A stretch of 64,000 nucleotides of DNA, taken from assembly GCA_001510575.1 (NCBI GenBank), contig LNGK01000010.1:1363825-1427824 (forward strand), given 5' to 3'. Both the position numbers and the translations under genes were made by a program. This DNA comes from Knoxdaviesia capensis (Eukaryota > Ascomycota > Sordariomycetes > Microascales > Gondwanamycetaceae). Shown here one piece after another: positions 44,024 to 56,081 of the stretch. Position 1 is the stretch's first letter. Every line of letters begins with the position of its first letter. Below the pieces are notes generated by a model that saw only the letters and a program-made list of their open reading frames with translations, made no database searches and had not been told where the DNA came from.

Positions 44024-45831
44024 TTGCTGGCGCCGGCAGAGGCGACTCGCCGCAGTGGGACTCACGCGACGCAAGCCGGGCTGGTACGCCACAGAGATGG
44101 CCGGGCTTTGCGGAAGTGTGCCGGCCACGGGACCCGGGGGAGATACTACACGAGCCATTTGTCTCATGATGGCTTCGCTGATCTTACTAGTTATCTTGTT
44201 CTTTTACCTGTTTTATCCCTATTCAGCTAAACCTGATCTATCTGTGAGGTTTCTTTCTTCTCTCTTTTTCTTCTTTTCTCTCTCTCAATTTTTTTTCTCA
44301 ATTTTTTTCTCATTTTTTTTCTCATTTCTTTTCTCATTTTTTTTCTCATTTTTTTTTCTCATTTTTTTTCTCTTTTTCCTTTCTTTTTCCCTTCTTTTTC
44401 CTTCTTTTTCCTTCTTTCTGGCAGTTGATATATGGCGAGAATTAAGAGCGTGGGATATTTAGACGATTAGAGATACACGGGGATGTGCGAACGAGCAAGT
44501 ATCATACGGAGGGGAGGGAGGGTCTTTGTGTGTGTCTATGTGTGGCAGTTTTAATATCTGGTATTGGATCTTTTCTATGCTTTATTTCCTGCTCTATTAC
44601 TCTTCCTTTATCTCTGCTGCTTTATTTGCTTCTGTATCGGGGACTTCTGAGACTGCTACCAGTACCCGAAATACATGACGAATTCTTCTACCACCATGGC
44701 GACATCTACCATGGGAGCCGTGTTCGTATTCCCGTGCCCGTGTTCCGCCGGGCTCCGAGCCTGACCCCGCCTTGCCCATCGCTTGTGCCGCTGGCATTGC
44801 TCTTCCAAACGACGAGAAATAGCATCCCGTGTCGAGGCAGCTGCCTGTGTTGCAGCCAACCGGAGACATGGTCGTGGCCATCATCGGAGAATGATCAGGT
44901 GAGAAGGCTGCAATGTGAAGAACCCGTGCATGCACGCAGCGTAACCTACGTGTCCCACACAGGCACCGACACGCACACGTAGCGACTGCGGGTGATTGCT
45001 GCGGGCGATTGCAGCTGACGCCTGGCGGAATGACGCCAGACGCAGGGCTGGGTTTGGTACCCAACGACGACGTAGATCGAGCCATGTGAGCCTGACGCAG
45101 GAAGCATCTTATGCCGGGGTGCCCAAATAGGGCTGGAGACGGGCGGTTGACCATTGACCATTGTGATGAGTTTTCAATATATGCATGGTTCTTTCAGCCG
45201 AGCCGCTGTGACATGCAGTCCTTCAGCCCCGGGTTACCGGATCCGGTGCTGCGGGTGCACGGCGTGCACGGCGTGCAGGAAGGTCTGGGCAGCGGTGAGC
45301 GGGGTGCAACGGTCCTATCATCGGCATGGAGATATGTGTATCAGACATGACCATATGCAAGGGTACAAACGCGGTAGGAGGACACAGATTTTTAGAGTAA
45401 TTATACCGGACTCAAGCCAAAGAGAGGTAGAGACACAGCAGACGAAATAAACGCAGCAAAAACTATTTAGGTATGCATTACAGAAACGACAAAGAGACCA
45501 AAAGAAAAGAAATCAGCAGGTAGGAAACCAAGACACACAAAAAGAATCAATGTTTCCCCCCGTCCCCTCCCATTTAACGCCCGCATTTTCCCCCACGCTC
45601 CCTGGTGCGAGACGTGTGACAGCTCGTGTCGCCACGTCCACCGTTATCGCCGGTGTCGGCGCGCCCCCCGACCCGGTGGCGGCGGCTGTTCCACCGCGCA
45701 AGTTGTCCTCCGGGTCCCCACCACCACCCCACGCTAGCCCTGGTATTGTTTAGGCGCCCGGCGGGGAAGTGGTGGGGGAGAGAACAGCCACAGCCGTAGA
45801 AAGAATAAACACTCAAAGCCCTGCCGGCTGT
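44024..45831. other. Convergent spacer with T-rich tandem array
   Basis: 1.8 kb between stops. Contains the array at 44281-44419. Frames at 44485-45350 are broken and show no coding bias. A GTGCACGGC repeat occurs at about 45256-45280. No gene supported. Confidence 0.5.
44281..44419. repeat. T-rich tandem array, unit about TTTTTTTTCTCA
   Basis: About ten degenerate units of an oligo-T run plus CTCA, changing into TTTTTCCTTC units at the right end. Lies in the 3' flank of the unrecognised gene. Confidence 0.85.
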
Positions 45832-47807
45832 TTATGACGACACCACGCCGGTGGTCGGAGCAGCGGCGGGCTCCTTGCCGCCGTCCGCGGTCGACTTCTT
45901 GACGCGCAGCAGCCGGTCGCGGAGCGACTTCTTGGCGGACTTATCGGGCTTCTCGTACAGCGCCTTGTGCTCGTCGTGCACGTCATGCTCGTCCTCGTAG
46001 TCGACGTGCACGAAGGCGCGCTCGACATCGGCCAGGCCCTCGATCTTGCGCTGCAGGCTCTGCGACACGTCGTGGGTGATGCGCAGCGGCGTGGCCTCGT
46101 CCATCACCACGTCGACCTCGACGTAGAACTTCTCGCCGGCGTGGTACGCGCGGCACGTCTCGATCTTGGTGATCTGCGCGTCGTGCGTCATCGTCATGTA
46201 CACCAGCTTCGCGATGAAGTCGCGCGGCGCCGACTTGCCGACCAGCAGCCACACCTGCTCGAAGGCGTTGGACGTCCACGAGACCAGGATGATCAGCGCG
46301 ATCAGGATGGCTCCGACGGGGTCGAGGTACCAGGCGAACTTGCCGCCGGTGACCGACATGACCAGCCCGAAGATGTTGACGGCGATGTCGTTGCGGTGGT
46401 CAATCTGTGCACGAGAGGTTAGACCTTTTGTGTGTCTTGGGTCGGGAGGTGGTGGAGAGGTGACTTACGAAGAACACATGCACGGCCGGGAAGCGGCGGT
46501 AGTGGAAGCAGTAGAGCATGAGGGATCCCTTGGCCACAACTGTTTATCGGTTAGTACTGGTGTTTTTGTTTCCGTGCATTTTGCAGCTGTGGTGTGTTCA
46601 GGGTGACTTACTAGCAGTGGACACAAAGGCGAGAGGGATGATTTGCAGATCACCAGGCTCTTCAGCGCCGTGGCCCAGAGCACGAGCAGATTCAATCTAG
46701 ACAACAAGAGACTCGGTAAGGACAGGGACAGGCACAAAGAGAATGAGACACGGAGCGGACACTTACAATCAGCTGGATGGCGACAGTGGTCATGAGAGCG
46801 CAGAACAGGATGATTCCAATGGTTTCAATGCGGCGACGGCCCTGGAAAGCGTGTTAGTGTGTTGCCTCTGTTTCACTGACACCGAGTCTGAAGAGCCAAC
46901 TTACCACCGGGTACTTGTAGACACTGGGACGGGCAGCCAGAGTCGAAGTCACCAGCATGACGAACGACGACACCAGGTCCATGAAGGCATCGGCGGCGGT
47001 AGCGAACAGCTATTGCGTGAAGCAGGGTTAGTAAGAGACCACGCGCCCCCCCATCCACCCCGAAGAAAGAAACAGCGGGAGAAGCAATACCGAAAGCGAA
47101 CCCGTCGAGATGGCCGCATAGGTCTGAATAGCGAACAAGCACAAGTTGACTCCGAACGACGCGCGCACCGCGAACTTGATGCGCGGGCCCATGCGGATAT
47201 CCTCCTCGACCTTGAGGCGCTCCTCGTCGTCGGCGCCGAGGAACCGGTCGATCAGCTCGTTCTGGCGCGTGTAGAACTTGCGCAGCTGGCGCTTGTTGCC
47301 GTTGGGGTGGTCCTCCTTGATGGCCTTGCGCGTGGTGTCGGCGCGGCGGTGGCGGCCGAAGTCGAGCGGGTCGGCCGGGTTCATGATGGTCACGGCGTCG
47401 GCGCCGTGCGGGCCGCCGCCGTCGCTGCTCGGCACGTCCGTCGACGAGCTGCTGTCGGCGGCGACTGCGGTGTTGCTGACCACGACGGGGGATTTCTCTG
47501 TGAGGGGTGTTAGCCAACGGTTGTGAGAGGGTGAGCCCAAGAGCCCAAGATGGCCAGGACTGGGCGTGACGGCCTAGACCGCCAAGGCGTTGTATGTGCT
47601 TGAGTGTTTTATAGGCTCAATGCAGGGTGGTGAAGATGAGGCGGGGAAATATAGATATATATCGGCAAAGTGCAAAGTGGTGATGTGGTGCAGGAGCAGG
47701 CCAAGATCGCCCACGATCTTTTCCCCATCAAATATTCTGGACTTACCACCGCCACCGATAGATTCTGACGACTTGGAGCTCGCCCGCGAACCTGGACGGT
47801 CAGCCAT
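45832..47807 (-). CDS. Cation diffusion facilitator, manganese type
   Basis: Seven exons: 47807-47747, 47497-47091, 47009-46905, 46841-46767, 46696-46612, 46539-46469 and 46404-45832, 458 residues, all phases agreeing. The first 100 residues are soluble. Six membrane helices follow, with the metal sites DAFMD (163-167, TM2) and DHRND (270-274, TM5). DxxxD at both positions is the hallmark of the Mn-CDF subfamily (zinc types have HxxxD). The YPVGRRRIETIGI loop between TM2 and TM3 also fits. The C-terminal cytosolic domain (about 325-420) has the ferredoxin-like dimer fold sequence (KIETCRAYHAGEKFYVEVDVVMD). It exports or sequesters Mn(2+), possibly Fe or Zn, against protons, likely into vacuole, Golgi or out of the cell. 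The donor after exon 2 (GTATTG) is weak. It lies divergent to a ZIP transporter 8.3 kb away. Confidence 0.92.
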
Positions 47808-50800
47808 TGTGAAAAGAGGGTGTATGTGTGAAAAGGCAAAAGAAAAGAGGCAGTGAAGGGCGACACAGTCGTCCAGGAAACTGGTCAGAGAGAGAATGAG
47901 AGAACCGAAGGCAAGCCTCGACGGATTCAAAAGTTTTTAAAAGGACAGGAGTTTTTTTCCAAGAAATCCCAAAAAGTCTAGACTCTGGGCAAAAAGCAAC
48001 AAGACAAGAAAGAACAGATGATAATAAAGAGAAGGGAATAAATATGGGAGGGATGGAAGGGGGTGAGGTGAGGTGAGGTGTGAGAGTGAAGAGAGAGAAA
48101 AGAAAAGAAGAAGATGTGAGGGGTGGATGGCTGATCCGGATGTCTGAGCAAGATATATTTATCAAGTACCGGGAGGGAGACGAGCACACGGAGTAAGTTG
48201 CGAGAGAGAGAGCGAGAAAGAGAGGTAGAGAGAGACACACACACACACACACCAAAGAGAGAGAACGTTTCAATGGAGCTCTCCCAGCACCAGCGGATCC
48301 CAACGAACAGACATGCAGCGACTCGAGATCTCCGCCCAAAGCGGCCAAGGGCCAAAGTCAGATGAAAAGGAATCAGGACTCCGTACCAGCAGATACAGAA
48401 AACAGCAGGATAAGCCGGGCTGGGAAACAACGGTGACGGTGGCCATTCTTGCGCTTCTTCGACAGGCCCTGCTTGGTTTTTCGTAGCGGCCGGTGCGTGT
48501 TTCCTGTATGTTCAAGTGGGCAGACCACCCACCCACCCACACACAGACTCGGGACATTGACTCAAGAGTGTCTGGGAAGCAGAAAAAAAAAGAAAAAAAG
48601 AAACCCCGTATGTGTGTGTCCCCCAAACAGTGGAACCGGGCCTGGAGGAAGAGGCTTGAGCGGCATATCAAGAGCTGTCTGGTTCTTTTTGTGCCACACA
48701 AACCTCCGTGCCCTGTGTTGCAGGGGGGAGTTGCTACTTACTTTTTCTCACTGGATTAACATCCCCTTTCCCTTTTGCCTGCAGTCCACTCGGCTGGAAC
48801 ATACCGAATTAGCAACGGGGTTGGTGTGGGTGGGTGGGAGAGAGAGCGTGACTGTGCTAATGCCATGATCGGCCGTGGTTGGGACAGACCTGAAGAGGGG
48901 AGGTGGATGAAACCTGGTTTCGGGGGAAAGAGAGAGAATAGAGTGTTTTTTGTCTGTCTGTCTATTGAGTGTTGCGTGAGTGGGAGAGAGGCTCGGGAGT
49001 ACGTGAAGCAGATTGCCACTTTGGCGTGAGGACATTCAACAATTGTGATACCAACGGTATCTCGCCGGTGAGTGAAGGAAGTCAAGTCTCTCGAATGATG
49101 CTGTCTACAGCCACCGTCCCTCGCCGATCCGCATCACGATGCGCCGTCCCCTGCCTGGGCCGGTGATTGCCCAGAAGAACTGGATTTCCCTCCAGCAGGC
49201 CTGGGATGGGCGTCCAAGGCCCAGCCAGCCAGCCAGCAGATCCAGTTCACGGTGCGATGTGCACCAAGGAGGTGTTGACGCCTTCATGTCTTTTGCATCT
49301 CGTAGGCTGCTGGCCCGGCACAATACCAGAGATCCTATTACTCGTACACACATCATGCTGGCGAACTCTTTGACGATGGGGGGGTATTTTGTGCAAGCAA
49401 GAAAAGACGGACGCAAACGCACCACCCACGAGCCCTATACGCAGAGCCCGATATAACCGGTAATATCAGATGCACACGGGCGGTGGCCAACATGAACACT
49501 GCTCGTTGTAACGACATACCACACCGCAGGGGGGAAGATGGAGTGTGGAAACGGGCAACTTTAGCCGATTGCGACCGGGGGTGGCCACGGGGGCCAAGCA
49601 CGGCACCCAAGACCTTGGCCGGAGATCGGTACCACGCCAAAGGAATCCACGCAAAGAGAGAGAGAGAGAGAGGGAGAGAGAGAGAGAGAGAGAGACACTG
49701 GTCGCCGGCCATCACAGTTCGTTCGACGGGGGCTGTATGATCGCCTGACGAGAGTCTCCCAAAAAAAGAACACAGCAGGAAAGCTGCGAGCTTGTGGGAG
49801 ACACGATCGTCGTCTGGGAACTTCCCCCCTTCGCTCTTCATGCGCATCCTCCAGATCACAACTCACTCACACGTGTTGTCGAACAATCACCGTTGGTCGC
49901 ACCATCATCAGAAGAGACACGGATTGCTTCGAATGGGGCTTCTCGAACCCTTATGCTCCCCATCCACCGGGGTCTCCGAAATATACATACACACACACAC
50001 ACACACAAAAAGAAAAGAGACAATAAAAAAGCGGTAGTTGTTCTAGGGCTGGCGTCCGTTTCTCACCTTACCTTACCTTACCTTTTTTCTTTTTTTTTTT
50101 TTTGAATCGTTCTTGAGCGGGACAAAAATAAAGCTTGTTTGGTTTCTGTATCCGCCGGGCACGTTTATACGAACACCAGTCGCCTTCTTTTGAGCCAAGG
50201 TTGTCAAGACTCGCGGGACGAGGAAACGAAGAGGAGAGACAAAAGCTTGTGTGTTCTTGTGCTTTCTCGGCATTCCCGTGACATTTCCCGTGCTTTTTCT
50301 CCATTTACTCTCGTCGTCTCTGGGGGGATTGTGTTACACCTGATTGGTCGGTTTCCCTCCCCGGCAAAAAAAACAAAAATATAAGGCGAGGAACACCCCC
50401 CGTGTTTCACCCAAAACGAGAGGTTGTACCACTACTATGTGACTGTCATACACTGAGTACATGCCATCCCGAGACGTCTATGATCTATTAATATCTTTGA
50501 TCTTTTTTCCGAAACGTGCTACTAGATAGACAGTTCCGAACTGCAAGGACGCCCAGTCTCGTCGTGGTGCCCCGGGACTTCCTCCGGCGTTAGATGTGGT
50601 GGGAAAGAGGATTCAGAACAAGCTGGCGCGTTTGCGAATGGAACAACCCTAACCCTCGCGGCTGATGACAGATGGCCCCAAACACCACACAAAAGAAGAG
50701 GACAGACGTCGCGGCGAGGAGACTCGTGACGATGGTCGCCTCTCTCTTCTTATACGAAGACAAACCGACCATATATGTCTGAGGGAGCCCGGCCTTCATG

Positions 50801-53537
50801 TTATCCGCAAGTCTCAACTCTCAACTGAAATCTCAAAAAGGTCCGGGACGGGTCCCCCGTGTGACATCGCGCTCCTTCGTATAACTCGAGACCTCGCCAT
50901 TGTCCCCCATTCCGCCGTTCTCATGGGCTAGTGTACCCGAACCGTGCTTCCTCCCCCCCCCAATCTCCGGCGTCGTGGTCGCGGTGACCCCTTCACGCTC
51001 ATCCCAAACTGCAGCTCGCCAAAAGATCATTACCCACCGAAGAGAGCCAGGTCTGAGCGTGCGGACAGCAGAAGGACTCCAGCTGGATGCAACTCTCCAC
51101 CTGGCCTATCACCACGGAGATGTTATTAATCGTGTGGGTGTGGGTGTGTGTGTGTGGCCAGGCCTGGCTTCCGGACCTGGCTGGGTCCGAGAGAAGGGGC
51201 CGAGCTCACACACACACACAGCCAGGAAATGCAACGCTGGTGCACAGGGGGGGGGACGTTACGGGCGGCGGCACATTGGGGCCAGAGTTGGGATAGACGC
51301 ACAGAAGAATAGACATGGAAGGCCGAAACGGGATGCCAAGGTTGACAGATACAGTATACTCAGGTGAGAGAGCTTCGAGAATGGGTTAGGTGCGTCTGGC
51401 TTTCCATACACGCGGCTATTCTCTGATGATGGTGGGACGGGTGGCGTTTTCTGCGAGATGGTGTGTCTGTTATGTTTCTTCCTCCACCCAAGGAGCTTGG
51501 CTGGTGTCTTCTGGAGCCTGTCTACTGCAGCCTACGACGTCTTCCAGGAGAGTTTCACCGCCCTTCTAGACCGCCCTCTTGCTGTGTCTGGTGCCTCCCG
51601 CACAGAGAATCCGACAGCACCACTCCCTACTCCAGTGTTTGTTTTAGCACCGGCTCGGCTATGAGCTTGAATCTCGACGTGCGACGGGGGGGACAGGACC
51701 ACCCCGCGTAAACTTTACCCTTCGGGGTTTGAACCGGGGCCCTTTTTCAGTGGTCGCCGCCCCCAGGTGTCAAAAACGGAGAGAGAGAGAGAGACAGAAC
51801 TCAGGCCGCGCCAGGTAGATTAAAACGCTCGGGGCGTTTTGCCGGGGGTTGGCTCCTCCCCCCCCCTCTATACTCCGGATATGCTGCTATAGGCACGAGA
51901 AGACCGGGCAAGTCTTCACGGCCGCACCACCAATCACAGACACGCCATATGGGTGACACTGTGTTCGAGGGTTGGGCGGGTGTGTGTTAGAGATATAGAA
52001 AAGTTCCGACAGGGACAGACACAGCGGCGAGAAAAACACAGGGGATGCGAAGCCGAGACTGGGCCGCACAGCACAGATTAGGTTTGGAGATTTTGGCATA
52101 TGCAGGCTGGTGGAAGCAGAGGAAACAAAGAAAAGTAAAAAAAAAGAAACAAGAAAAAAGTTGGCTGGCTTGTTTCAGCTCCGCCTCGGAGGGTCCAGAT
52201 GCCGGATCAATGCGTTCCGCTCGGGGGAAATATATATATATAGACTTTCCGGCCGTTGAAACCTTGCTCTCTTGCTCGCTGAGGAGAGACTGTAGCGCAC
52301 AAACTTCAGGTTTCTGTTTTAGCGGGAGACATGACCTGTAAATAGAACCGCCGTCTGGAAGAGTGCATATAGCAGTCAGAAGACGGGACGTGGGACAAGC
52401 GCGCATCTCTCTCTGTCAAGACGCCTGTGACAGGTCCGTCGGTGGCGTCGCTTCCCACTAATATCCGGCCGCTGTCAGTTCCGACGGCCCCTGGACTTGA
52501 AAAGTCGAGGTGGTGCACCCGTAGAAAGGGTAAAGACAGAAGACCTGCAAGTTGCAACCACCTGTATCTCAGCTGTGCATGTATTCTCCGTCGGGCGATG
52601 ACGCCGCTAAAACACACACAACCCTAATCAAGCACCAAAATCACCAGAAACAATGGTTCGTCCGTTCCGTCCGCTCAGTGCCGATTAAAAAAAAAAGAAG
52701 AAAAAAAAACCAAAACCAACCCGCGTGCCGTGTTGTTTCCGAGCCACTTCGATGTGTGTGCTGTAGGTATTTTCTCCGTTGCAGGCTGGCTGCTCGAGTG
52801 AAACTACAGAGAGGGCCGTTTCTATTTTAAACCCTCTGGTGCATGCATGTTTTGAACCTTCTTTTTATTCTCCGATTCCTCTCTGTGCCCCCCCGTTTCT
52901 CGCCAAACCTGCTGCAGACAGCTGCTCCGCGCTGCCGTTGACACCACCCAAAACCTTAACTTTAAAATCTCTTGTTTCCAGCCCGGAGATTTGTTCCATC
53001 GATTCGCCTCCCTATTCCGGCTTCTGTGGATGCCGGCACCAACGACTCTTTTGCTTGTCGTCGGCTTTTCTCAGTTTCTAATCTTAGACTTTAGGTTATC
53101 GCGAGTGTTTGGGAAGTGGTGGCTGCAGCAAGAGACCGACAGGATAGACACAGAGTAGAGTGTGTGAGTGGGAAGACGTACAATGGCATGGCCGGGCGAC
53201 TGCGGCATCGGTGGGCGGAACATTTCTGTTTGTGGTTTTCACTTTTTGAGCCGACGCGGCCCGGGTTGTGCAGAACCGCACAAGACGACGCAAAAAAAAA
53301 AAAACCCAGACCTTGGTCCCGACGACCACACTGTTTTATTTTCCCGTTTTCTCTTCACAACCACCACTCTCTCTCTGTGCGTGTCTGTCTCTGTGCCTGT
53401 CTCTCGTCTGATCGTTGGCCTGACTTTGTGCGTGTTCGTGGTCTCCTCCCCGCGGATACGTGCTTTGCTGTCCCAAGCCTCGAGAAAATCCGCGCTGCAC
53501 AGACAATACGACCGGCCTGACTTCACCGGGGGGGGGG
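47808..53537. other. Gene-free microsatellite-rich spacer, left part
   Basis: 5.7 kb. The first 600 bases are CT/GA-rich and are likely the CDF promoter and leader. Beyond that only short frames without bias. Repeats: (CA)8 at 48236-48252, (GA)n at 49655-49695, four CCTTA units then poly-T at 50067-50103, GA at 51778-51795, and several poly-C/poly-G runs. ACCCTAA motifs at 50646-50656 and 52619-52626. Base composition is not AT-rich, so it does not look like RIP-degraded transposon. Confidence 0.5.
49655..49695. repeat. (GA)n microsatellite
   Basis: About 40 bases of AG dinucleotides with one interruption. Confidence 0.9.
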
Positions 53538-53569
53538 NNNNNNNNNNNNNNNNNNNNNNNNNNNNNNNN
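53538..53569. other. Assembly gap: 32 Ns between poly-G runs
   Basis: 32 N characters flanked by ten G on the left (53528-53537) and nine G on the right (53570-53578). Real length and sequence are unknown; a long G homopolymer that sequencing could not cross is the simple reading. Confidence 0.95.
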
Positions 53570-54359
53570 GGGGGGGGGCGGGTGGACTTTCTGTATGTGG
53601 CGTGTTGGGCACTGGACACGAGGGTGAGGCACCGGTGCTGAGACAGGTATATGCAGGAATATACTTCGCAAGGTGGTAGTGGTGGTGGTATTCACGGCGT
53701 AATAGCGGACGCGGACTATCATCGCCAGATTCACACTTCGCCATGGGTGTATCAAGGAAAGAGGCAAAGGACCTCTCTCAGTCCGCCCCCGACCCTGGTT
53801 GAATGACTGCTTCCAACGTGAGCCCAGGCCCCCCCTTTTTTTCTCGTTCAAATTACATCGACAGACCGAACTGATACCTCGATACACCGTGTCTGTGATG
53901 TGGCCGGGCCCTGGCCAAAAGTGTCGTCCGTGTACCAAGCCCGCCCCGGCTACGCCAAAGCGCAAGTATACATTTTTCAGTTTCTTTATCGTGGCCCCTC
54001 TCTCTCTTCATTTCCAGACCCCCCTCGTGGAGATCACACTGGCTCGTGGGGCAACAGCTACTCACTCTCTGGCCATCAATATCGATCTGGACTGGGGGCG
54101 TTTGTTGGTCGGTGGACGGGGTTTTATTCATAGTAACGGAGGCGTGTCTCAGCTCAGAGTTGCTCTTCCCTCTCTGTGTCTCTGTGTCTGTGTCTCTATC
54201 ACCATGCTCCGTATCTTGTGTCTGTTGCTATCTGTTCAGCTGGGCGAAACGGCCACACCAAGCTTTTTGACAGATCTGGAGTGCGTGCTCTAGCCCGGTG
54301 TGTTGCTTCCCCAGATATCCGCCAAGTCACAAACCCCTCCGTTGGAGGTAGCACAATAC

Positions 54360-54418
<59 letters not shown>

Positions 54419-56081
54419 CACACATATCCCGTGTATGCCATATACAGTACATACCTACCTCCCTGACTCTGCATACCGTACATACTGTCTATCCACATCG
54501 ACACATCGTGATATCTTCCGCCACCGATCGTCCCCCATCGTGCCGTCGCTTCCAGACCCCTTGCCCAGGGATCGCCATCACCATCTCACCACCTTCTCCA
54601 GCCATCTGCTATGTGCTGCTGCTCTTCATCCCCCGTCCGTCTTCTCATCTCGTCCGTCTATTCCTGCCAAGTCCTGTCAACGAACAGCCATATCCACACC
54701 CACACGCCCGGAAGCCCGTCGTCAGTGCCAGTCTTATTACCGGCCAATTAATGTCTGCACTTTGTTTAAAAATAACTCCCGGCTTCTCCTGCAAACCTGG
54801 ACCTCTCCCGCCCCGGCCAGCCACCCTCGCTGCCAATCTCTCTCTCCTCCCCTCTCCCGCTCTCTATGTCCCCTTCTCCCACACACTCTGTCTCTCTCGC
54901 TTCCACCGTCTTGCTCCCTGTCTCTCTCCCTCGTCCCTATTCCTCATCCTCTCTCCCAAGTCCATCACTCTTTCCATCCTCCAGATTGTCGTCTCCCCCC
55001 GACCACACCCTGCACATCCCGAGAACGTGTTTTGGTCTCTGTCTCTCCCTTTTCCTCCTCGTCTACCGCCAAACAAATCCGGTAATACGCCCCCCACCCC
55101 CAGTCCCAGCTTCTCTCGCGCGTTTCTCTCTGCCGCCCCCGTGGCTGTTGTCTCTCTCTCTCCCTCTCTCGCTGCGTGGATCGTAGATATTTCCCGTTCT
55201 CCCACCCCCCCCCGGCCGGTTCCATCTTGCTTCTCCAGGTCTTGGGGACTATTAAAACCACTTGACGGTCTTGGCAACTCTTGGTTTTTTCCTTCTCTTC
55301 TCATCTTTCTCTTTCTCTCTTCTCGTCTCCCTCCAACCCACCGCCCAACCCAACATCACCACCCTCTTCTGTGTTCCGGACCGAGACCCGTGCAGCAGAG
55401 AGCAATACACACACACACACTCTCTCTAGAAACTGAACACCTGTTGGTTTCGTTTCTGCCCAGAAGTGTCACGCCGTCGACAAGCTCTACTTCCACTCTC
55501 GGTTCTCCCGCTCCGAGCTTCTTCGGTCGTTTCTTTGTTTCTCTCCATCAACCTCTCGTCTCGACTCTCCGTCCGTCCAACACTCTCTTCTTCTCTTCCC
55601 CCCTCTTCTTATATCCCCCCATTTCCCAGAACCTTTCTTGGGCATGGAGACATAAGAAGTCAACTTTTTCTTTTCTTTTTCTTTGCCCGGGCTTGATGCC
55701 CTTTCGATTCTCTCGTCTTTGAAGCTGCCGGCCAGCTTTGAATTCTGTTTTTTATACCCGGAAACTTTGTAGAAGCCAGGAGTTTTTGCTCTATTTCCGC
55801 CTTTTCTTTCTTTCGATTCTCTAGATCTGGTTATCTTCTTGTTTTCTTACAGTCTCCTCTCTCGATCTTTTTCGACGACACTATTCTTTTCCTCCGTGGA
55901 CGATTTGATATCCTTCACCGTTCTCCCGGATCCCGCACTTCTCAACGGCCTCCGTATCGTTCTCTGAAAACCTAAACCCAATATTTCTTTTTCCTTTGTG
56001 ATTTCTATAGACCCCGTCTCGACCCTTCGTAGATAGACAAAACCCCCCAATCCCCCTAAAAAACCTCTTTCAACTTTTACA
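53570..56081. promoter_or_regulatory. ZIP transporter upstream region, strongly pyrimidine-rich
   Basis: 2.5 kb. From 54300 to 56080 the plus strand is almost continuously C/T-rich, including a CT/ATCT microsatellite at 54360-54420. Such CT tracts usually mark fungal core promoters and leaders, so the ZIP mRNA may start well upstream and carry a long leader with upstream ATGs. A 404-codon frame (54508-55722) in this tract is a by-product of composition. No zinc-responsive element was seen. Confidence 0.4.
54360..54420. repeat. CT / ATCT microsatellite
   Basis: About 60 bases of CT dinucleotides interrupted by A to give ATCTCT units. Confidence 0.9.

Noticed and set aside
51725..51735. GGTTCAAACCC on the minus strand, a match to the tRNA B-box
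   Set aside because: The flanking bases do not form a five-pair T-arm, and no A-box or acceptor stem lies at the right distance.
54508..55722. 404-codon plus-strand frame before the ZIP gene
   Set aside because: It is S/P/L-rich throughout and follows the CT-rich composition; no domain and no codon bias, so it is a by-product of the pyrimidine tract.
47808..56081. Degraded transposon or RIP-mutated repeat in the long spacer
   Set aside because: No long terminal repeats, no polymerase or transposase fragments, and the composition is not AT/TpA-enriched.
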